Part shown: positions 1-9,036 of the stretch, in pieces
Position numbering within the stretch: position 1 is the stretch's first letter
Layout of the letters: each line of letters starts with the position of its first letter
NCBI RefSeq assembly: GCF_900142035.1
Contig: NZ_FQZI01000002.1
Location: forward strand, 124,001-188,000
DNA: 64,000 nt
Direction: 5' to 3'
Source of the DNA: Flavobacterium terrae
Lineage (GTDB): Bacteria > Bacteroidota > Bacteroidia > Flavobacteriales > Flavobacteriaceae
Notes under the pieces: generated by a model
Told to the model about the DNA's origin: nothing
The model's input: only the letters and a program-made list of their open reading frames with translations
Databases searched by the model: none
Made by a program: the position numbers and the translations under genes

Positions 1-718
1 GATAAAACCTATACTGAAAATCCGCTGTAAGTTGCCACATGGTATTAAAAACAAGTTCTTCGTTTTCACCCGAAAGCTTTGCATATTCATTACTCATTAC
101 AGCAACCATTTCTTTGTGAGGAGTAATTTTTGACAAGTTTTTCATTCGGGTTTGAAAATCAATTGATTCGTGAAATTTCATTCTGTTCAAATCAACCAAA
201 AAGAAATCGTACTTCCCATTTCCTTTATTTTGTATTAAAGTATTCCCAGGTGAATGATCAAGAAACTCTACTCCTTTTTGATGCATATCATAGGTAAACT
301 GTGTAAACTGTCTCAAAATATTTTCGGCATCAGGATAATCTGTTTCTACTAATTCTCTATAAGTCAAATCATATTTTAAATGCTCACAGGCGTAATAACT
401 ATCCTGAAGTGTAAAAAGACTTCTGTTTTCGAAATATCCAATTGGTTTTGGAGTCCCAATTCCTTTTTCTAAAAGATTCAAAGCAAATTCATAAGAACGT
501 TGCGCTTTTGATTTTCTAAAAAAACGATATACAAACTTATTAATTACATTAGGTTTTTTAAAGGATTTAATGTTTAGTGTGAGACTATCTATTTCAAAAA
601 TTTTAATTTTATTCCTTTTTCCATTTGAAAGCATTTTCCCAGAAGAATAAAAATTTAAAATACAATCAAAAATAAAACTTTTGTATGAATTATAATTAGG
701 GCTTATTATACCTATCAT
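1..718 (-). CDS. Kdo/heptose-type lipopolysaccharide kinase, C-terminus cut by window edge
   Basis: About 239 codons are visible, starting at an ATG (718) with an in-frame TGA four codons upstream, so the start is firm; the C-terminus lies outside the window. The protein resembles the WaaP/KdkA family of small protein-kinase-like enzymes that phosphorylate core sugars of LPS on the inner face of the membrane. Visible motifs are a catalytic-loop-like FLDHSPGNTLI and a downstream VDLNRM that fits the metal-binding DxN/DFG position. The N-terminal half contains LLEKGIGTPKPIGYF, a common signature of this family. It is divergent from the glycosyltransferase at 791 and shares its short intergenic region, so it probably belongs to the same surface-glycan locus. 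The exact acceptor sugar cannot be told. Confidence 0.75.
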   Translation of the reverse strand, partial: MIGIISPNYNSYKSFIFDCILNFYSSGKMLSNGKRNKIKIFEIDSLTLNIKSFKKPNVINKFVYRFFRKSKAQRSYEFALNLLEKGIGTPKPIGYFENRSLFTLQDSYYACEHLKYDLTYRELVETDYPDAENILRQFTQFTYDMHQKGVEFLDHSPGNTLIQNKGNGKYDFFLVDLNRMKFHESIDFQTRMKNLSKITPHKEMVAVMSNEYAKLSGENEELVFNTMWQLTADFQYRFY

Positions 719-731
719 TTTTCTTTTTAAT

Positions 732-739
732 CAAAATTA
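732..739 (-). promoter_or_regulatory. -7 box TAATTTTG for the LPS kinase gene
   Basis: The minus strand reads TAATTTTG, an exact match to the Bacteroidota -7 consensus TAnnTTTG. It ends 13 bases before the ATG at 718, so the leader would be very short. No clear -33 TTG is seen. Confidence 0.5.
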
Positions 740-771
740 GGCATAGTTTTATATAATTCCAATTTATTGGA

Positions 772-779
772 TAATTTTA
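772..779 (+). promoter_or_regulatory. -7 box TAATTTTA for the glycosyltransferase at 791
   Basis: TAATTTTA matches TAnnTTTG except for the last base and lies 11 bases before the ATG at 791. The in-frame TTG at 767 would sit upstream of this promoter, which favours the ATG at 791 as the start. Confidence 0.4.
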
Positions 780-790
780 CAAAAAAAACA

Positions 791-1849
791 ATGATAAAAG
801 TATTTTTAGAATCTCATAACATAAAAAATAAAGCAGGAGGATTAGGAACCTTTAATTATGAACTAATTAAAGCGATTGCAAAACAAGATTTAAATCACTT
901 AAAAATCACGTTAAATACACCAAATCCATCAGAATTAGAACAAGAGTTTTATAATACTTTTTCATATAAAAAATACACAAGTTTACAGCGTCATAAATTA
1001 TTTAGGATTAAAACTAAATACGATGTTTGGCATAGTTTAAATCAAAACACTAAAATTGAACCTGGATTTAAGCCTAAAAAATACATTTTAACAATACACG
1101 ATGTGAATTTTGTCGAAGAACATTCTTCTGATATGGATCATCCAAAAAATAAACTATTTATTGAAAAATTAAATAGAGCAGATGTTATAACTTATATTTC
1201 TAACTTCGCAAAAGAACAAACCCATCAGTATTTTAAAGTCCCAAATGTTGAGGAAAAAATAATATATAATGGAAATCCAATCGTTTCTGATTTAGACTGT
1301 AGTGGATTTGCTCCCAATGTTCCTATCGACAAGCCTTTTTTTTTCAGTTTAGGTGATTTCATTGAACGGAAAAATTTTCATTCAATCGTTAAAATGATGA
1401 AATTATTACCTGATTTTAATCTTATTATTTCTGGGAATAACAATAAAGAATACGGAAATTATATCCGAAAAGTTATAGAAAATGAAAATCTTATAAATGT
1501 TTTTTTGACTGGAAAAATTTCTGATATAGCCAAAACTTATTATATGAAAAATTGTGAAGCTTTTTTATTTCCTTCTATAAGAGAGGGATTTGGCTTACCT
1601 CCTATTGAAGCAATGTATTTCGGAAAACCTGTATTTTTATCTACAAAAACATCATTACCAGAGATAGGAGGTGATGTGGCTTTTTATTGGGATAATTTTG
1701 CTCCAGAATATATGAAAGAAACACTTCTTAATAAATTGAGCATTTATTCAAAAAACAAACAAAATTTTGATCAAAAAATAAGGGAAAGAGCTGCCTTTTT
1801 TGATTGGAATAAAGCAGCTCAAGAATATTTAAATCTATATGTTATCTAA
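791..1849 (+). CDS. GT4-family glycosyltransferase (GT-B fold)
   Basis: 352 residues from the ATG. The protein should transfer a sugar from a nucleotide donor onto a growing surface glycan at the cytoplasmic membrane. A glycine-rich N-terminal stretch (NKAGGLGTFNYEL, near residue 13) binds substrate in GT-B enzymes. The C-terminal donor domain begins near FFFSLGDFIERKNF and carries the retaining-enzyme motif EGFGLPPIE, an E-x7-E. The length fits the family. A TTG eight codons upstream is also open but lies upstream of the probable -7 box. The last 8 bases overlap the convergent gene at 1842-2747. Donor and acceptor are not predictable. Confidence 0.85.
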   Translation: MIKVFLESHNIKNKAGGLGTFNYELIKAIAKQDLNHLKITLNTPNPSELEQEFYNTFSYKKYTSLQRHKLFRIKTKYDVWHSLNQNTKIEPGFKPKKYILTIHDVNFVEEHSSDMDHPKNKLFIEKLNRADVITYISNFAKEQTHQYFKVPNVEEKIIYNGNPIVSDLDCSGFAPNVPIDKPFFFSLGDFIERKNFHSIVKMMKLLPDFNLIISGNNNKEYGNYIRKVIENENLINVFLTGKISDIAKTYYMKNCEAFLFPSIREGFGLPPIEAMYFGKPVFLSTKTSLPEIGGDVAFYWDNFAPEYMKETLLNKLSIYSKNKQNFDQKIRERAAFFDWNKAAQEYLNLYVI

Positions 1850-2747
1850 TATATTCTTCAAATTCTATTTTTTGTTTTTTTGGCTTTGTAAATTTATATT
1901 TAAACCATTGACCAAAATTTTTAAAGAACAAATAAATAGGTGTAATCTGCTGAATGTTAATGTTTTTTATATTCTTATTAACCTCAAAAAAATCTTTTGT
2001 TGGTAAGTAGCCTAAAGATTTCCATTGCTTTGGATTAAGATAAAAAACATTTTTTATTTCTTTATAATTTTCCTTGGAAGCGCGTCTCCACTTAGTTAGA
2101 AACTCATTATTTAATTCATGATTATGCCCCCAATTTTTTAATTTAGTTTGTAAATCATCTTCAGTTCTCGCTAAAGATTCATGAAAAACTAATGTATTAA
2201 CATATATTACTCTTTCATAACTTTGTCTTGCCAGTTTATAGTTTGGATAATTTGTAGCTAATAATACTTTACAAGTATTTGTAATATAAAGTAATCCATC
2301 TTCTAAATATTTATAAATATCTACATGAAAGCCCGAAATTTGTACAGGAGTTTTCTTAGGATTATCTAAATAAAAATCATATTTTCTTAATTGACTAACA
2401 AAACCCTTGAAATCAGGGATATATTCATCACTATCAATTTGAATTAACCAGTTTCCAATTCCCATTTTCATAGAAAGCATATGTCTCTCACGAGTATCAT
2501 TTTGTATTGCATTTAACTCTGGAATGTAGAAATTGTCTTTATAAATTTCAATTTTGCTGTCTTTATCAATTTCTTTCAACCAAATAAAAAAACTTTCATC
2601 AACATAAAAGGTATTCCCATTCCAAGTATTAAAATTTTCATCTTGAGCTATAAAAATTCTATCAGCATACTCGTACACTAATGGTATAGCCGTCTTTAAT
2701 TTTTCATAATCATACGACAATAAAAACCCAACATGTATCTTTTTCAT
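1842..2747 (-). CDS. GT-A (GT2-like) glycosyltransferase
   Basis: 301 residues. The N-terminus (MKKIHVGFLLSYDY) begins a Rossmann-like GT-A domain. The motif IQIDSDEYIPDF near residue 105 is the metal- and nucleotide-binding DxD region. Homologues with this pattern are annotated as glycosyltransferase family 2 proteins of surface-polysaccharide clusters. It lies on the opposite strand to the rest of the cluster, overlapping the 3' end of the 791-1849 gene by 8 bases, and is divergent from the operon starting at 2792 with only 44 bases between. There are no membrane segments. The specific linkage it makes is unknown. Confidence 0.7.
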   Translation of the reverse strand: MKKIHVGFLLSYDYEKLKTAIPLVYEYADRIFIAQDENFNTWNGNTFYVDESFFIWLKEIDKDSKIEIYKDNFYIPELNAIQNDTRERHMLSMKMGIGNWLIQIDSDEYIPDFKGFVSQLRKYDFYLDNPKKTPVQISGFHVDIYKYLEDGLLYITNTCKVLLATNYPNYKLARQSYERVIYVNTLVFHESLARTEDDLQTKLKNWGHNHELNNEFLTKWRRASKENYKEIKNVFYLNPKQWKSLGYLPTKDFFEVNKNIKNINIQQITPIYLFFKNFGQWFKYKFTKPKKQKIEFEEYIR

Positions 2748-2762
2748 TCATCTAATTTTAGT

Positions 2763-2770
2763 TACTTTTG
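2763..2770 (+). promoter_or_regulatory. -7 box TACTTTTG for the glycan operon
   Basis: Exact TAnnTTTG match, 21 bases before the ATG at 2792. It is the likely promoter for the collinear genes from 2792 to 9024. No convincing -33 TTG is visible. Confidence 0.5.
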
Positions 2771-2791
2771 GCAAAAATATAAATTTTTTTT

Positions 2792-3733
2792 ATGAAAGTT
2801 TGCCTTATAAGTTTTGATATCTGGGGGTATGACCAAAAAATTGTTTCAAAATTAAATGATTTGGGCCATCAAGCAATTCATATCAAATTAAGTGATTATA
2901 AATATAAATATAAAAGCAAGTTTGAAAGAGTACAAAACTTTTTATCCAAAACTTTCCTTAAAAAAAATATAAAACGTATAAATGCTGAAAAACATATAAT
3001 CGAAATACTTGAAAAAGAAAGAAATTTTGATCAAATAATAGTAATTAATCCAGAATGGATTTCTGAACAAACACATCATAAAATAAAGTCTTTCACAACA
3101 AACTATACTGCCTATTTATATGATAGTTTAGCAAATTATGATGCTCGCCATTTGCTCTCTATTTTCAATAAAGTTTTTTCTTTTGATAAACATGATGTTG
3201 AAAAATATAATTTGATCTTTTTATCAAATTTTATGCATGTAGAAAAAAATGAAAATCCTGTTCAATCAAAATATAAGGTTTTTTCAATTGCATCAGTTGA
3301 TGAGCGTTATTACATTTTTAAAAAAATAATTAACTTTTTAAATGATAAAGAAATTTCTCATCTAAGTATTTTTTTTGATAAAAAGAAGCCAAAGAAAGAA
3401 ATTAAAAATACAATTTTTACAGACAAGCGTATCTCTCAGGAAGAAGTAAAACAAAAGATTGAGCAGAGTGAAATTATACTTGATGTACTTAAAAATAAAC
3501 AAAGTGGTTTAAGTTTTAGAATTTTTGAAGCCATTGCGCTTGATAAAAAAATTATAACAACAAATCAATCTATTTCTACATACGATTTTTATAACCCTAA
3601 CAATATTTTTTTGATAAACGATGAAGATATAAATATCCCTGATTCATTTTTTAATAATCCTTATCAAGAAATACCTACCGAAATTTGGAAAAAATACACA
3701 TTAGAAAGTTGGATAAACACTATATTGAATTAA
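2792..3733 (+). CDS. GT-B-like glycosyltransferase or capsule/LPS biosynthesis protein
   Basis: 313 residues. It begins MKVCLISFDIWGYD and has a GT-B layout. The N-terminal half is rich in basic residues. The C-terminal donor-domain-like stretch SGLSFRIFEAIALDKKIITTN resembles the region of GT-B enzymes that contacts the nucleotide-sugar diphosphate, with the E-A pair inside FEAIA. The clear E-x7-E of GT4 enzymes is not seen, so it may belong to one of the poorly named families annotated as RfaS/CgeB-like. It is the first gene of a tight collinear set, with one base before the next gene. Function is inferred from the fold and the neighbours. Confidence 0.6.
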   Translation: MKVCLISFDIWGYDQKIVSKLNDLGHQAIHIKLSDYKYKYKSKFERVQNFLSKTFLKKNIKRINAEKHIIEILEKERNFDQIIVINPEWISEQTHHKIKSFTTNYTAYLYDSLANYDARHLLSIFNKVFSFDKHDVEKYNLIFLSNFMHVEKNENPVQSKYKVFSIASVDERYYIFKKIINFLNDKEISHLSIFFDKKKPKKEIKNTIFTDKRISQEEVKQKIEQSEIILDVLKNKQSGLSFRIFEAIALDKKIITTNQSISTYDFYNPNNIFLINDEDINIPDSFFNNPYQEIPTEIWKKYTLESWINTILN

Positions 3734-3734
3734 C

Positions 3735-4703
3735 ATGAGAGTATCGGTAGCTATTTGTACATATAACGGCGAACAATTTTTAAAAGAACAATTAGACTCT
3801 ATTTTAAATCAATCAACTAAGGTAGATGAAATTGTTGTTTGTGATGATAAATCTACTGATAAAACACTTGAAATACTCAATAACTACAAAAAGCAACATC
3901 CTGATATTTTTCACATTCACAGTAATGAAATCAATTTAAGAAGCGTTAAAAATTTTGAAAAAGCAATAAAACTTTGCAAAGGAGATATTATTTTTCTCTC
4001 TGACCAAGATGATAAATGGGCTATAGATAAAGTTTCTCATTATCTCGAATATTTTTTTACTCATTCTAAAATCAATGTTCTAACTTCAAACGGTTATTGC
4101 ATAAATGAGAATTCAGAAGAAGAAGAAAAATATTCGCTTTGGGATATTCCTCAATTTTTAAAAGAATCAAATGTACAAGTAAATTATCATACTATAATCT
4201 CTCATATTTCAAATATAGCAACTGGTGCATCTATGGCGTTTAGAAAAGAAATTATTAATGATATTTTACCTTTTCCATCTTCAGATATAATTCATCATGA
4301 TGAATGGATTGCATTAATTTCAAGCCAACAAAATAAATTTGAACTCTTGCAAGAAAAACTTTTCTACTATCGTATTCATACTAATCAACAAGTAGGAAGT
4401 GTGTTTTTTGAGAAATCTGAGAAACTAAAACAAAGTATTACATCTATTTATAATCTTAATACTGAGAAAAATACCTTTACTGCATTAAAAAGAAGATTAA
4501 GAAAATTACTCTCTTCTTATGAAAAAAGTATTGCTTTAAGCAATATTGAAACAAAATTTAAAAAACACTTTATTTCAAATTCGGAAGACATTAAAATTGA
4601 GTATTACAAAACAATAAAAAATATGGAAAAGAGTTTTTTCTTCCAAACCACCTTATTAAAAATTAAATTAAAATTAAAAGGTCAAAAAATAAATCTCGAC
4701 TAA
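3735..4703 (+). CDS. GT2 glycosyltransferase, SDQDD subtype
   Basis: 322 residues. The N-terminal GT-A domain starts VSVAICTYNGEQFLKEQLDSIL, followed by DDKSTD and then FLSDQDDKW near residue 93, the divalent-metal/nucleotide motif. The SDQDD.W form is common among rhamnosyl- or related transferases of O-antigen and rhamnan synthesis, but that specificity is only a suggestion. HHDEWIALISS near residue 187 fits the acceptor-side catalytic D/E. The C-terminal ~90 residues are basic, without membrane segments. It starts one base after the previous stop, so translation is probably coupled. Confidence 0.8.
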   Translation: MRVSVAICTYNGEQFLKEQLDSILNQSTKVDEIVVCDDKSTDKTLEILNNYKKQHPDIFHIHSNEINLRSVKNFEKAIKLCKGDIIFLSDQDDKWAIDKVSHYLEYFFTHSKINVLTSNGYCINENSEEEEKYSLWDIPQFLKESNVQVNYHTIISHISNIATGASMAFRKEIINDILPFPSSDIIHHDEWIALISSQQNKFELLQEKLFYYRIHTNQQVGSVFFEKSEKLKQSITSIYNLNTEKNTFTALKRRLRKLLSSYEKSIALSNIETKFKKHFISNSEDIKIEYYKTIKNMEKSFFFQTTLLKIKLKLKGQKINLD

Positions 4704-4723
4704 TAACTTTTTTTTGAAAAAAT

Positions 4724-5545
4724 ATGAAAGTAAGTGTTGTAATGATTACCTATAATCATGCTAAATATATCCAAAAAGCTATTGAAAGTATTCTAGATCA
4801 AGAAACTAATTTCGAAATAGAACTAATCATTTCAAACGATAATTCACCCGATGATACTGACTTGATTGTAAAAAAAATAATCAGTACGCATTCACAAGGA
4901 AATAAAATCAAATATTTTAAACATGAAGAAAACATCGGGATGATGAATAATTTTCTGTTTTCTCTCAAAAAAGGCTCTGGAGAATATATTGCTTTATGCG
5001 AAGGAGACGATTATTGGACAGATTCAAAAAAACTTCAAAAACAAATTGATTTTCTTGACAATAACAAAGACTATTCAATTTGTTTCCATAATGTGAATGT
5101 ACTTGAAAAAAATATTTTAAAAGAAAATAACATCAAAACTGACTTACCTGATACAAGTACAATTATGGACTTGGCTAAAGGAAATTTCATGCATACACCT
5201 AGTGTTGTTTACAGAAACCATCTTTTCAAAAATTTCCCAGAATATTTTGCATTATCTCCAATAGGTGATTATTTTCTACATATGCTTAATGCTAAACACG
5301 GAAAAATAAAGTATTATAAAGATTATATGGCAGTATACCGCATTCACGAAACTTCGTATTGGTCATCAAAACAGCAACTTGATCGTGAAAACATATGGAT
5401 TGGGTTTATTGAGAACATCAAACCAAATTTTGATAAAAAAGTTCAAAAAATATTATCTAAACAAGTTTATAATTTAAAAAAAGGCAGGCTTAAAGGTCTC
5501 AAAAGACAACTTTATAAACTTGAATATTTTTTCAAAAATTCTTAA
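4724..5545 (+). CDS. GT2 glycosyltransferase
   Basis: 273 residues with a GT-A fold. VSVVMITYNHAKYIQKAIESIL opens the domain, NDNSPDDT is the first aspartate-rich loop and LCEGDDYWTD near residue 90 is the DxD-type motif. GDYFLHMLNAKHGKIKYY near residue 185 is the expected acceptor-side segment. The CEGDDYW pattern is frequent in bacterial surface-glycan transferases. It lies 20 bases behind the previous gene and 18 ahead of the next, within the operon. The sugar specificity is not visible. Confidence 0.8.
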   Translation: MKVSVVMITYNHAKYIQKAIESILDQETNFEIELIISNDNSPDDTDLIVKKIISTHSQGNKIKYFKHEENIGMMNNFLFSLKKGSGEYIALCEGDDYWTDSKKLQKQIDFLDNNKDYSICFHNVNVLEKNILKENNIKTDLPDTSTIMDLAKGNFMHTPSVVYRNHLFKNFPEYFALSPIGDYFLHMLNAKHGKIKYYKDYMAVYRIHETSYWSSKQQLDRENIWIGFIENIKPNFDKKVQKILSKQVYNLKKGRLKGLKRQLYKLEYFFKNS

Positions 5546-5563
5546 TTTTCCAAAAAATAATTC

Positions 5564-6736
5564 TTGAAAAAAAAAATAATTAATAGATTCAAACACTATA
5601 AAAGAGGTCAGAGCTCTGGAATTATAATTCTTGACGATATACTTCCCTCAACTCTTTCTCCTTGGCGAAGTTACGAATATTCTGAGCTTTGCAAAGCATT
5701 TGCTGATACTCGTATTTTAACCGATGTCACTACATTTAAGCACTATTCTCAAGGAAAAAGTTTTGAAGAAAACCTTAAAACATTAACAGAAAATTATCCT
5801 TCTTTAGAAGGTAAAATCAAAAAACTAAAATTTAGCAGTAACTTAAATAGTGATGTTGTTTACATGCTATTTTATAACAATTTAAAAAAGCACTTCGAAG
5901 TATTAAACCGAAATAAAAACCCTTTTAGCTTCACACTTTATCCAGGTGGTGGCTTTGGTTTTGATGACAAAGAGGTAGATGAAAATCTTAAACGTTATTT
6001 TGATTCAAAACTGTTTAAGGGAGTCATTGTAAATCAAAATATTACCAAAAAATATTTAATCGAGAAAGGATTATGTAATCCAGAACTTATTAATCTAATT
6101 CCTGGCGTTCCATTAAACCTTAACTCTACTAAAATTGAAAATTACAGCTATAAAAAGCCTGAGGATAAAACCTCAATATTGTTTTTTGCAAATAAATACA
6201 CACCTGATGGTGCTGATAAAGGATTTGATATCTTCCAAAAGACTGCTGTTGCTTTGTATGATAAAAAAGATCAATTTGAATTTATTGTGATTGGAGGTTT
6301 CTCTAAAAAAGATTTAGTTGATCCAAGGTTAAAAGAGATCATCTATTTTAAAGGAATGCTAAATGAATTCGAATTTGAAACTATTTTAAAGAAAACTCAT
6401 GTTTTAATATCTGCTAACAGGCCTTTCATTTTGAGTAGAAATGCATTTGATGGATTTCCGTTAGCTACTTGTGTTACGGCTTCTCTTTTTGGTAATGTCA
6501 ACTTTATGACTGATTATTTTGACGAAAGTGAAACTCTTGAACTTAAAGATGGAATACATTACATCAAAATAAATACAGACATTGAAGAAATAACAAACAA
6601 GATTCTTGAATTACATAATAACCGTGATCTGATGAAAAAAATTGCAGAAAACGGGAGGAATAAAATGCTACATTTGTACAGTTTTGAGAAACAAATCAAA
6701 ACCAGAATAGAACATTTTAAAAAGATAATGCTTTGA
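5564..6736 (+). CDS. GT-B glycosyltransferase with TTG start
   Basis: 390 residues. The start is TTG at 5564: it gives a natural 18-base intergenic gap, and the next in-frame ATG lies about 100 codons in. The C-terminal half has a donor-domain layout: ILFFANKYTPDGADKGFDIF, then FEFIVIGGF, then the DGFPLATCVTASLFG loop, which occupies the place of the usual EGFGLPxxEA motif with a Thr in place of the second Glu. The first half contains a glycine-rich TLYPGGGFGFDD. The residue change suggests a GT-B subfamily distinct from classical GT4. It overlaps the next gene by four bases (TTGA), indicating translational coupling. Confidence 0.65.
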   Translation: MKKKIINRFKHYKRGQSSGIIILDDILPSTLSPWRSYEYSELCKAFADTRILTDVTTFKHYSQGKSFEENLKTLTENYPSLEGKIKKLKFSSNLNSDVVYMLFYNNLKKHFEVLNRNKNPFSFTLYPGGGFGFDDKEVDENLKRYFDSKLFKGVIVNQNITKKYLIEKGLCNPELINLIPGVPLNLNSTKIENYSYKKPEDKTSILFFANKYTPDGADKGFDIFQKTAVALYDKKDQFEFIVIGGFSKKDLVDPRLKEIIYFKGMLNEFEFETILKKTHVLISANRPFILSRNAFDGFPLATCVTASLFGNVNFMTDYFDESETLELKDGIHYIKINTDIEEITNKILELHNNRDLMKKIAENGRNKMLHLYSFEKQIKTRIEHFKKIML

Positions 6737-7809
6737 TAAACGTTACAAAAACATTTTTACCTACTTTAGAAGAATACAATTCCTATGTTAAACGTGCTTG
6801 GGACAAAGTTTGGCTTACCAATCGTGGTGAACTTACTCTTGAACTTGAAGATAAATTAAAAAATCATCTTGCAGTTAATCATATCATTATTACTAATAAT
6901 GGTACAATTCCCATACAGATTGCATTGAAATTATTCGGAAATGGTGGTGAAATTATTACAACTCCTTTTTCTTATGTTGCCACTTCTGCTGCAATAGTTT
7001 GGGAAAATTGCAAGCCAGTTTTTGTAGACATCCATCCGGAGTATTTAACCATTGACGAAACAAAGATTGAAGAAGCAATAACATCAAAAACGACTGCTAT
7101 CTTAGCAACACATGTATTTGGAAATCCATGTCATATCACTGCTATTGAATCTATTGCGAGTAAGTACAATTTAAAAGTCATTTACGACGCTGCACACTGT
7201 TTTGGGGTTAACTACAACAATCAATCCATTTTTAACTATGGAGATGTAAGCACATGTAGTTTTCATGCTACCAAAATTTTTCATACCGGTGAAGGTGGAG
7301 CGCTTTTCTGCAATGATCAAAATATTTACGATAAATTATACTACAGTCATAACTTTGGACATAACGGACCACTTGATTTTCATGGTTTAGGAATTAATGC
7401 TAAAGTTTCTGAACTGCAATCTGCAATCGGATTAGCAGTTTTTGATCATATTGACACTATCTTCTCAGAGCGAAAAAAAGTGGTAGAATTCTATAACAGT
7501 CAGTTGAATTTTACCAATCTGAAACCACTGAAAATAAGAGAAAATACCGAATGGAATTACAGCTATTATCCAGTAGTTTTTGATTCGGAAGCAACATTAC
7601 TGGAGATTCAGAAAGAATTACAGAGTGAGAACATTTTTCCTAGACGTTATTTTTATCCATCACTGAATACTATCAATTACATAAAAGGTGCTAAAATGCC
7701 AATTTCTGAATCTGTTGCTTCAAGAATTTTGTGCTTACCTCTATATGTTGGATTACCAACCTCTGATTTAAAACGAATTACATCTATTATAAATAAAATC
7801 ATATGCTAA
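6733..7809 (+). CDS. DegT/DnrJ/EryC1-family PLP sugar aminotransferase
   Basis: 358 residues from a TTG start that overlaps the upstream TGA. The N-terminus INVTKTFLPTLEEYNSYV and the NRGELTLELE segment are typical of this family, which transaminates keto-sugar nucleotides using PLP. The catalytic lysine is in SFHATKIFHTGEGGAL, and the PLP-contacting aspartate is in VIYDAAHCFG. The length fits the family. It is directly followed by a NeuD-type acetyltransferase with a 7-base overlap. Such pairs (for example VioA/VioB, which make dTDP-4-acetamido-4,6-dideoxyglucose) form an N-acylated aminosugar donor. The exact sugar, 3-amino or 4-amino, cannot be read from the sequence. Confidence 0.85.
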   Translation: MINVTKTFLPTLEEYNSYVKRAWDKVWLTNRGELTLELEDKLKNHLAVNHIIITNNGTIPIQIALKLFGNGGEIITTPFSYVATSAAIVWENCKPVFVDIHPEYLTIDETKIEEAITSKTTAILATHVFGNPCHITAIESIASKYNLKVIYDAAHCFGVNYNNQSIFNYGDVSTCSFHATKIFHTGEGGALFCNDQNIYDKLYYSHNFGHNGPLDFHGLGINAKVSELQSAIGLAVFDHIDTIFSERKKVVEFYNSQLNFTNLKPLKIRENTEWNYSYYPVVFDSEATLLEIQKELQSENIFPRRYFYPSLNTINYIKGAKMPISESVASRILCLPLYVGLPTSDLKRITSIINKIIC

Positions 7810-8450
7810 TAATTGGAGCTAAAGGATTCGCAAAAGAAGTTCTGGAAATTTTCCAAGAAACTGGTAATATCGATAATTTAGCTTTTTATGATGATATAAG
7901 TCCTGACATTGACAGATTGATGTTTGATAAATTCCCAATTCTGAGAAATGATACAGAAGCAAAGGCTTTTTTCGAAAATAATGGAAATGAATTCACTCTT
8001 GGTATTGGAAACCCACACATTAGAAAAAAACTTTCTGAAAAATTCGATAAACTTGGTGGAAAACTTGTTTCTATTATAAGTCCATCGGCAATTCTTGGAA
8101 GTTATGACGTACAAATTGGAGAAGGATCAAATGTTTTGCCTAATGCTACTTTTTCAAATTCCACTAAAATAGGAAAAGGAACCATCGTTTATTATAATGT
8201 CATTATAACACACGATTGTATTGTTGGTGATTTTGTAGAATTATCTCCAAGTGCCACTTTATTGGGTCATGTACAAGTGGGAGATTATTCACAAGTTGGA
8301 GCATCTGCAGTAATACTTCCTAAAATAAAAGTAGGAAAAAATGTGACTATTGGTGCTGGAGCAGTTGTTACTAAAGATGTTCCTGATAATGCAATAGTAA
8401 CTGGAGTTCCTGCAAAAATTATAAAATTCAAAGAACCTTTAATTTTTTAA
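7803..8450 (+). CDS. NeuD/PglD/VioB-family sugar O- or N-acetyltransferase
   Basis: 215 residues. A short Rossmann-like N-terminal domain (MLIIGAKGFAKEVLEIF) binds the nucleotide sugar. From about residue 95 there are left-handed beta-helix hexapeptide repeats (IGEGSNVLPNATF, VGDYSQVGASAVI, VGKNVTIGAGAVVTKDV), ending in VTGVPAKIIK, the standard end of the family. It uses acetyl-CoA to acylate the amino group produced by the aminotransferase it overlaps. The histidine in IITHDCIVGDF near residue 138 fits the catalytic base. N-acetylation of an aminodeoxysugar is inferred from the pairing; some NeuD proteins O-acetylate sialic acid, but no sialic acid synthesis genes are seen here. Confidence 0.85.
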   Translation: MLIIGAKGFAKEVLEIFQETGNIDNLAFYDDISPDIDRLMFDKFPILRNDTEAKAFFENNGNEFTLGIGNPHIRKKLSEKFDKLGGKLVSIISPSAILGSYDVQIGEGSNVLPNATFSNSTKIGKGTIVYYNVIITHDCIVGDFVELSPSATLLGHVQVGDYSQVGASAVILPKIKVGKNVTIGAGAVVTKDVPDNAIVTGVPAKIIKFKEPLIF

Positions 8451-8451
8451 A

Positions 8452-9024
8452 ATGAGTGAGGTTATCAATACAGAAGTTCACAACGCATTCGAAGTTATTA
8501 AAAATGGTGGAATCATCCTGTATCCTACTGATACGGTTTGGGGAATAGGATGCGATGCAACAAATCCTGAAGCAATTAAAAAGATATTTGCTATAAAACA
8601 ACGAGAAGAAACTAAAAGTATGATTGTGCTGACTAATGGTGAACGCATGATGTACAACGTATTTAATGAAATTCCAGAAGTAGCTTGGCAAATATTAGAT
8701 CTTTCTGAAAAACCAACCACTTTGATACTTGACAATCCTAGAAATGTGGCTGAAAATGTCATAGCTGAAGACAAAACTCTAGGTGTTAGAATGGTAAAAG
8801 AACCCTTTTGTTACAAATTAATGGAACGAATGAAAAAACCTTTGGTTTCTACATCAGCAAATATTTCGGGTGAACCAACTCCAAAATCTTTTAAAGAAAT
8901 ATCGCCTGAAATTATTAAAGGTGTTGACTATGTAGTAAATTTGCACCACGATAAAATTTGCGACAAACCTTCTACTATCATTAAATTAACAAATGATAGC
9001 CAGGTAAAAATTATTCGCAAGTAA
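8452..9024 (+). CDS. tsaC: L-threonylcarbamoyladenylate synthase (Sua5/YrdC/TsaC)
   Basis: 190 residues. It makes threonylcarbamoyl-AMP from threonine, bicarbonate and ATP, the first step of t6A37 modification of tRNAs reading ANN codons. Signatures are GGIILYPTDTVWGIGCDA, the KQREETKSM nucleotide-binding stretch, and PLVSTSANISGEPTP. Its length matches the short YrdC-only form without the Sua5 C-terminal domain. It starts two bases after the acetyltransferase stop, so a housekeeping gene may be driven from the glycan operon or from an internal promoter I could not see. Confidence 0.92.
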   Translation: MSEVINTEVHNAFEVIKNGGIILYPTDTVWGIGCDATNPEAIKKIFAIKQREETKSMIVLTNGERMMYNVFNEIPEVAWQILDLSEKPTTLILDNPRNVAENVIAEDKTLGVRMVKEPFCYKLMERMKKPLVSTSANISGEPTPKSFKEISPEIIKGVDYVVNLHHDKICDKPSTIIKLTNDSQVKIIRK

Positions 9025-9036
9025 ATTTTATTTCTA

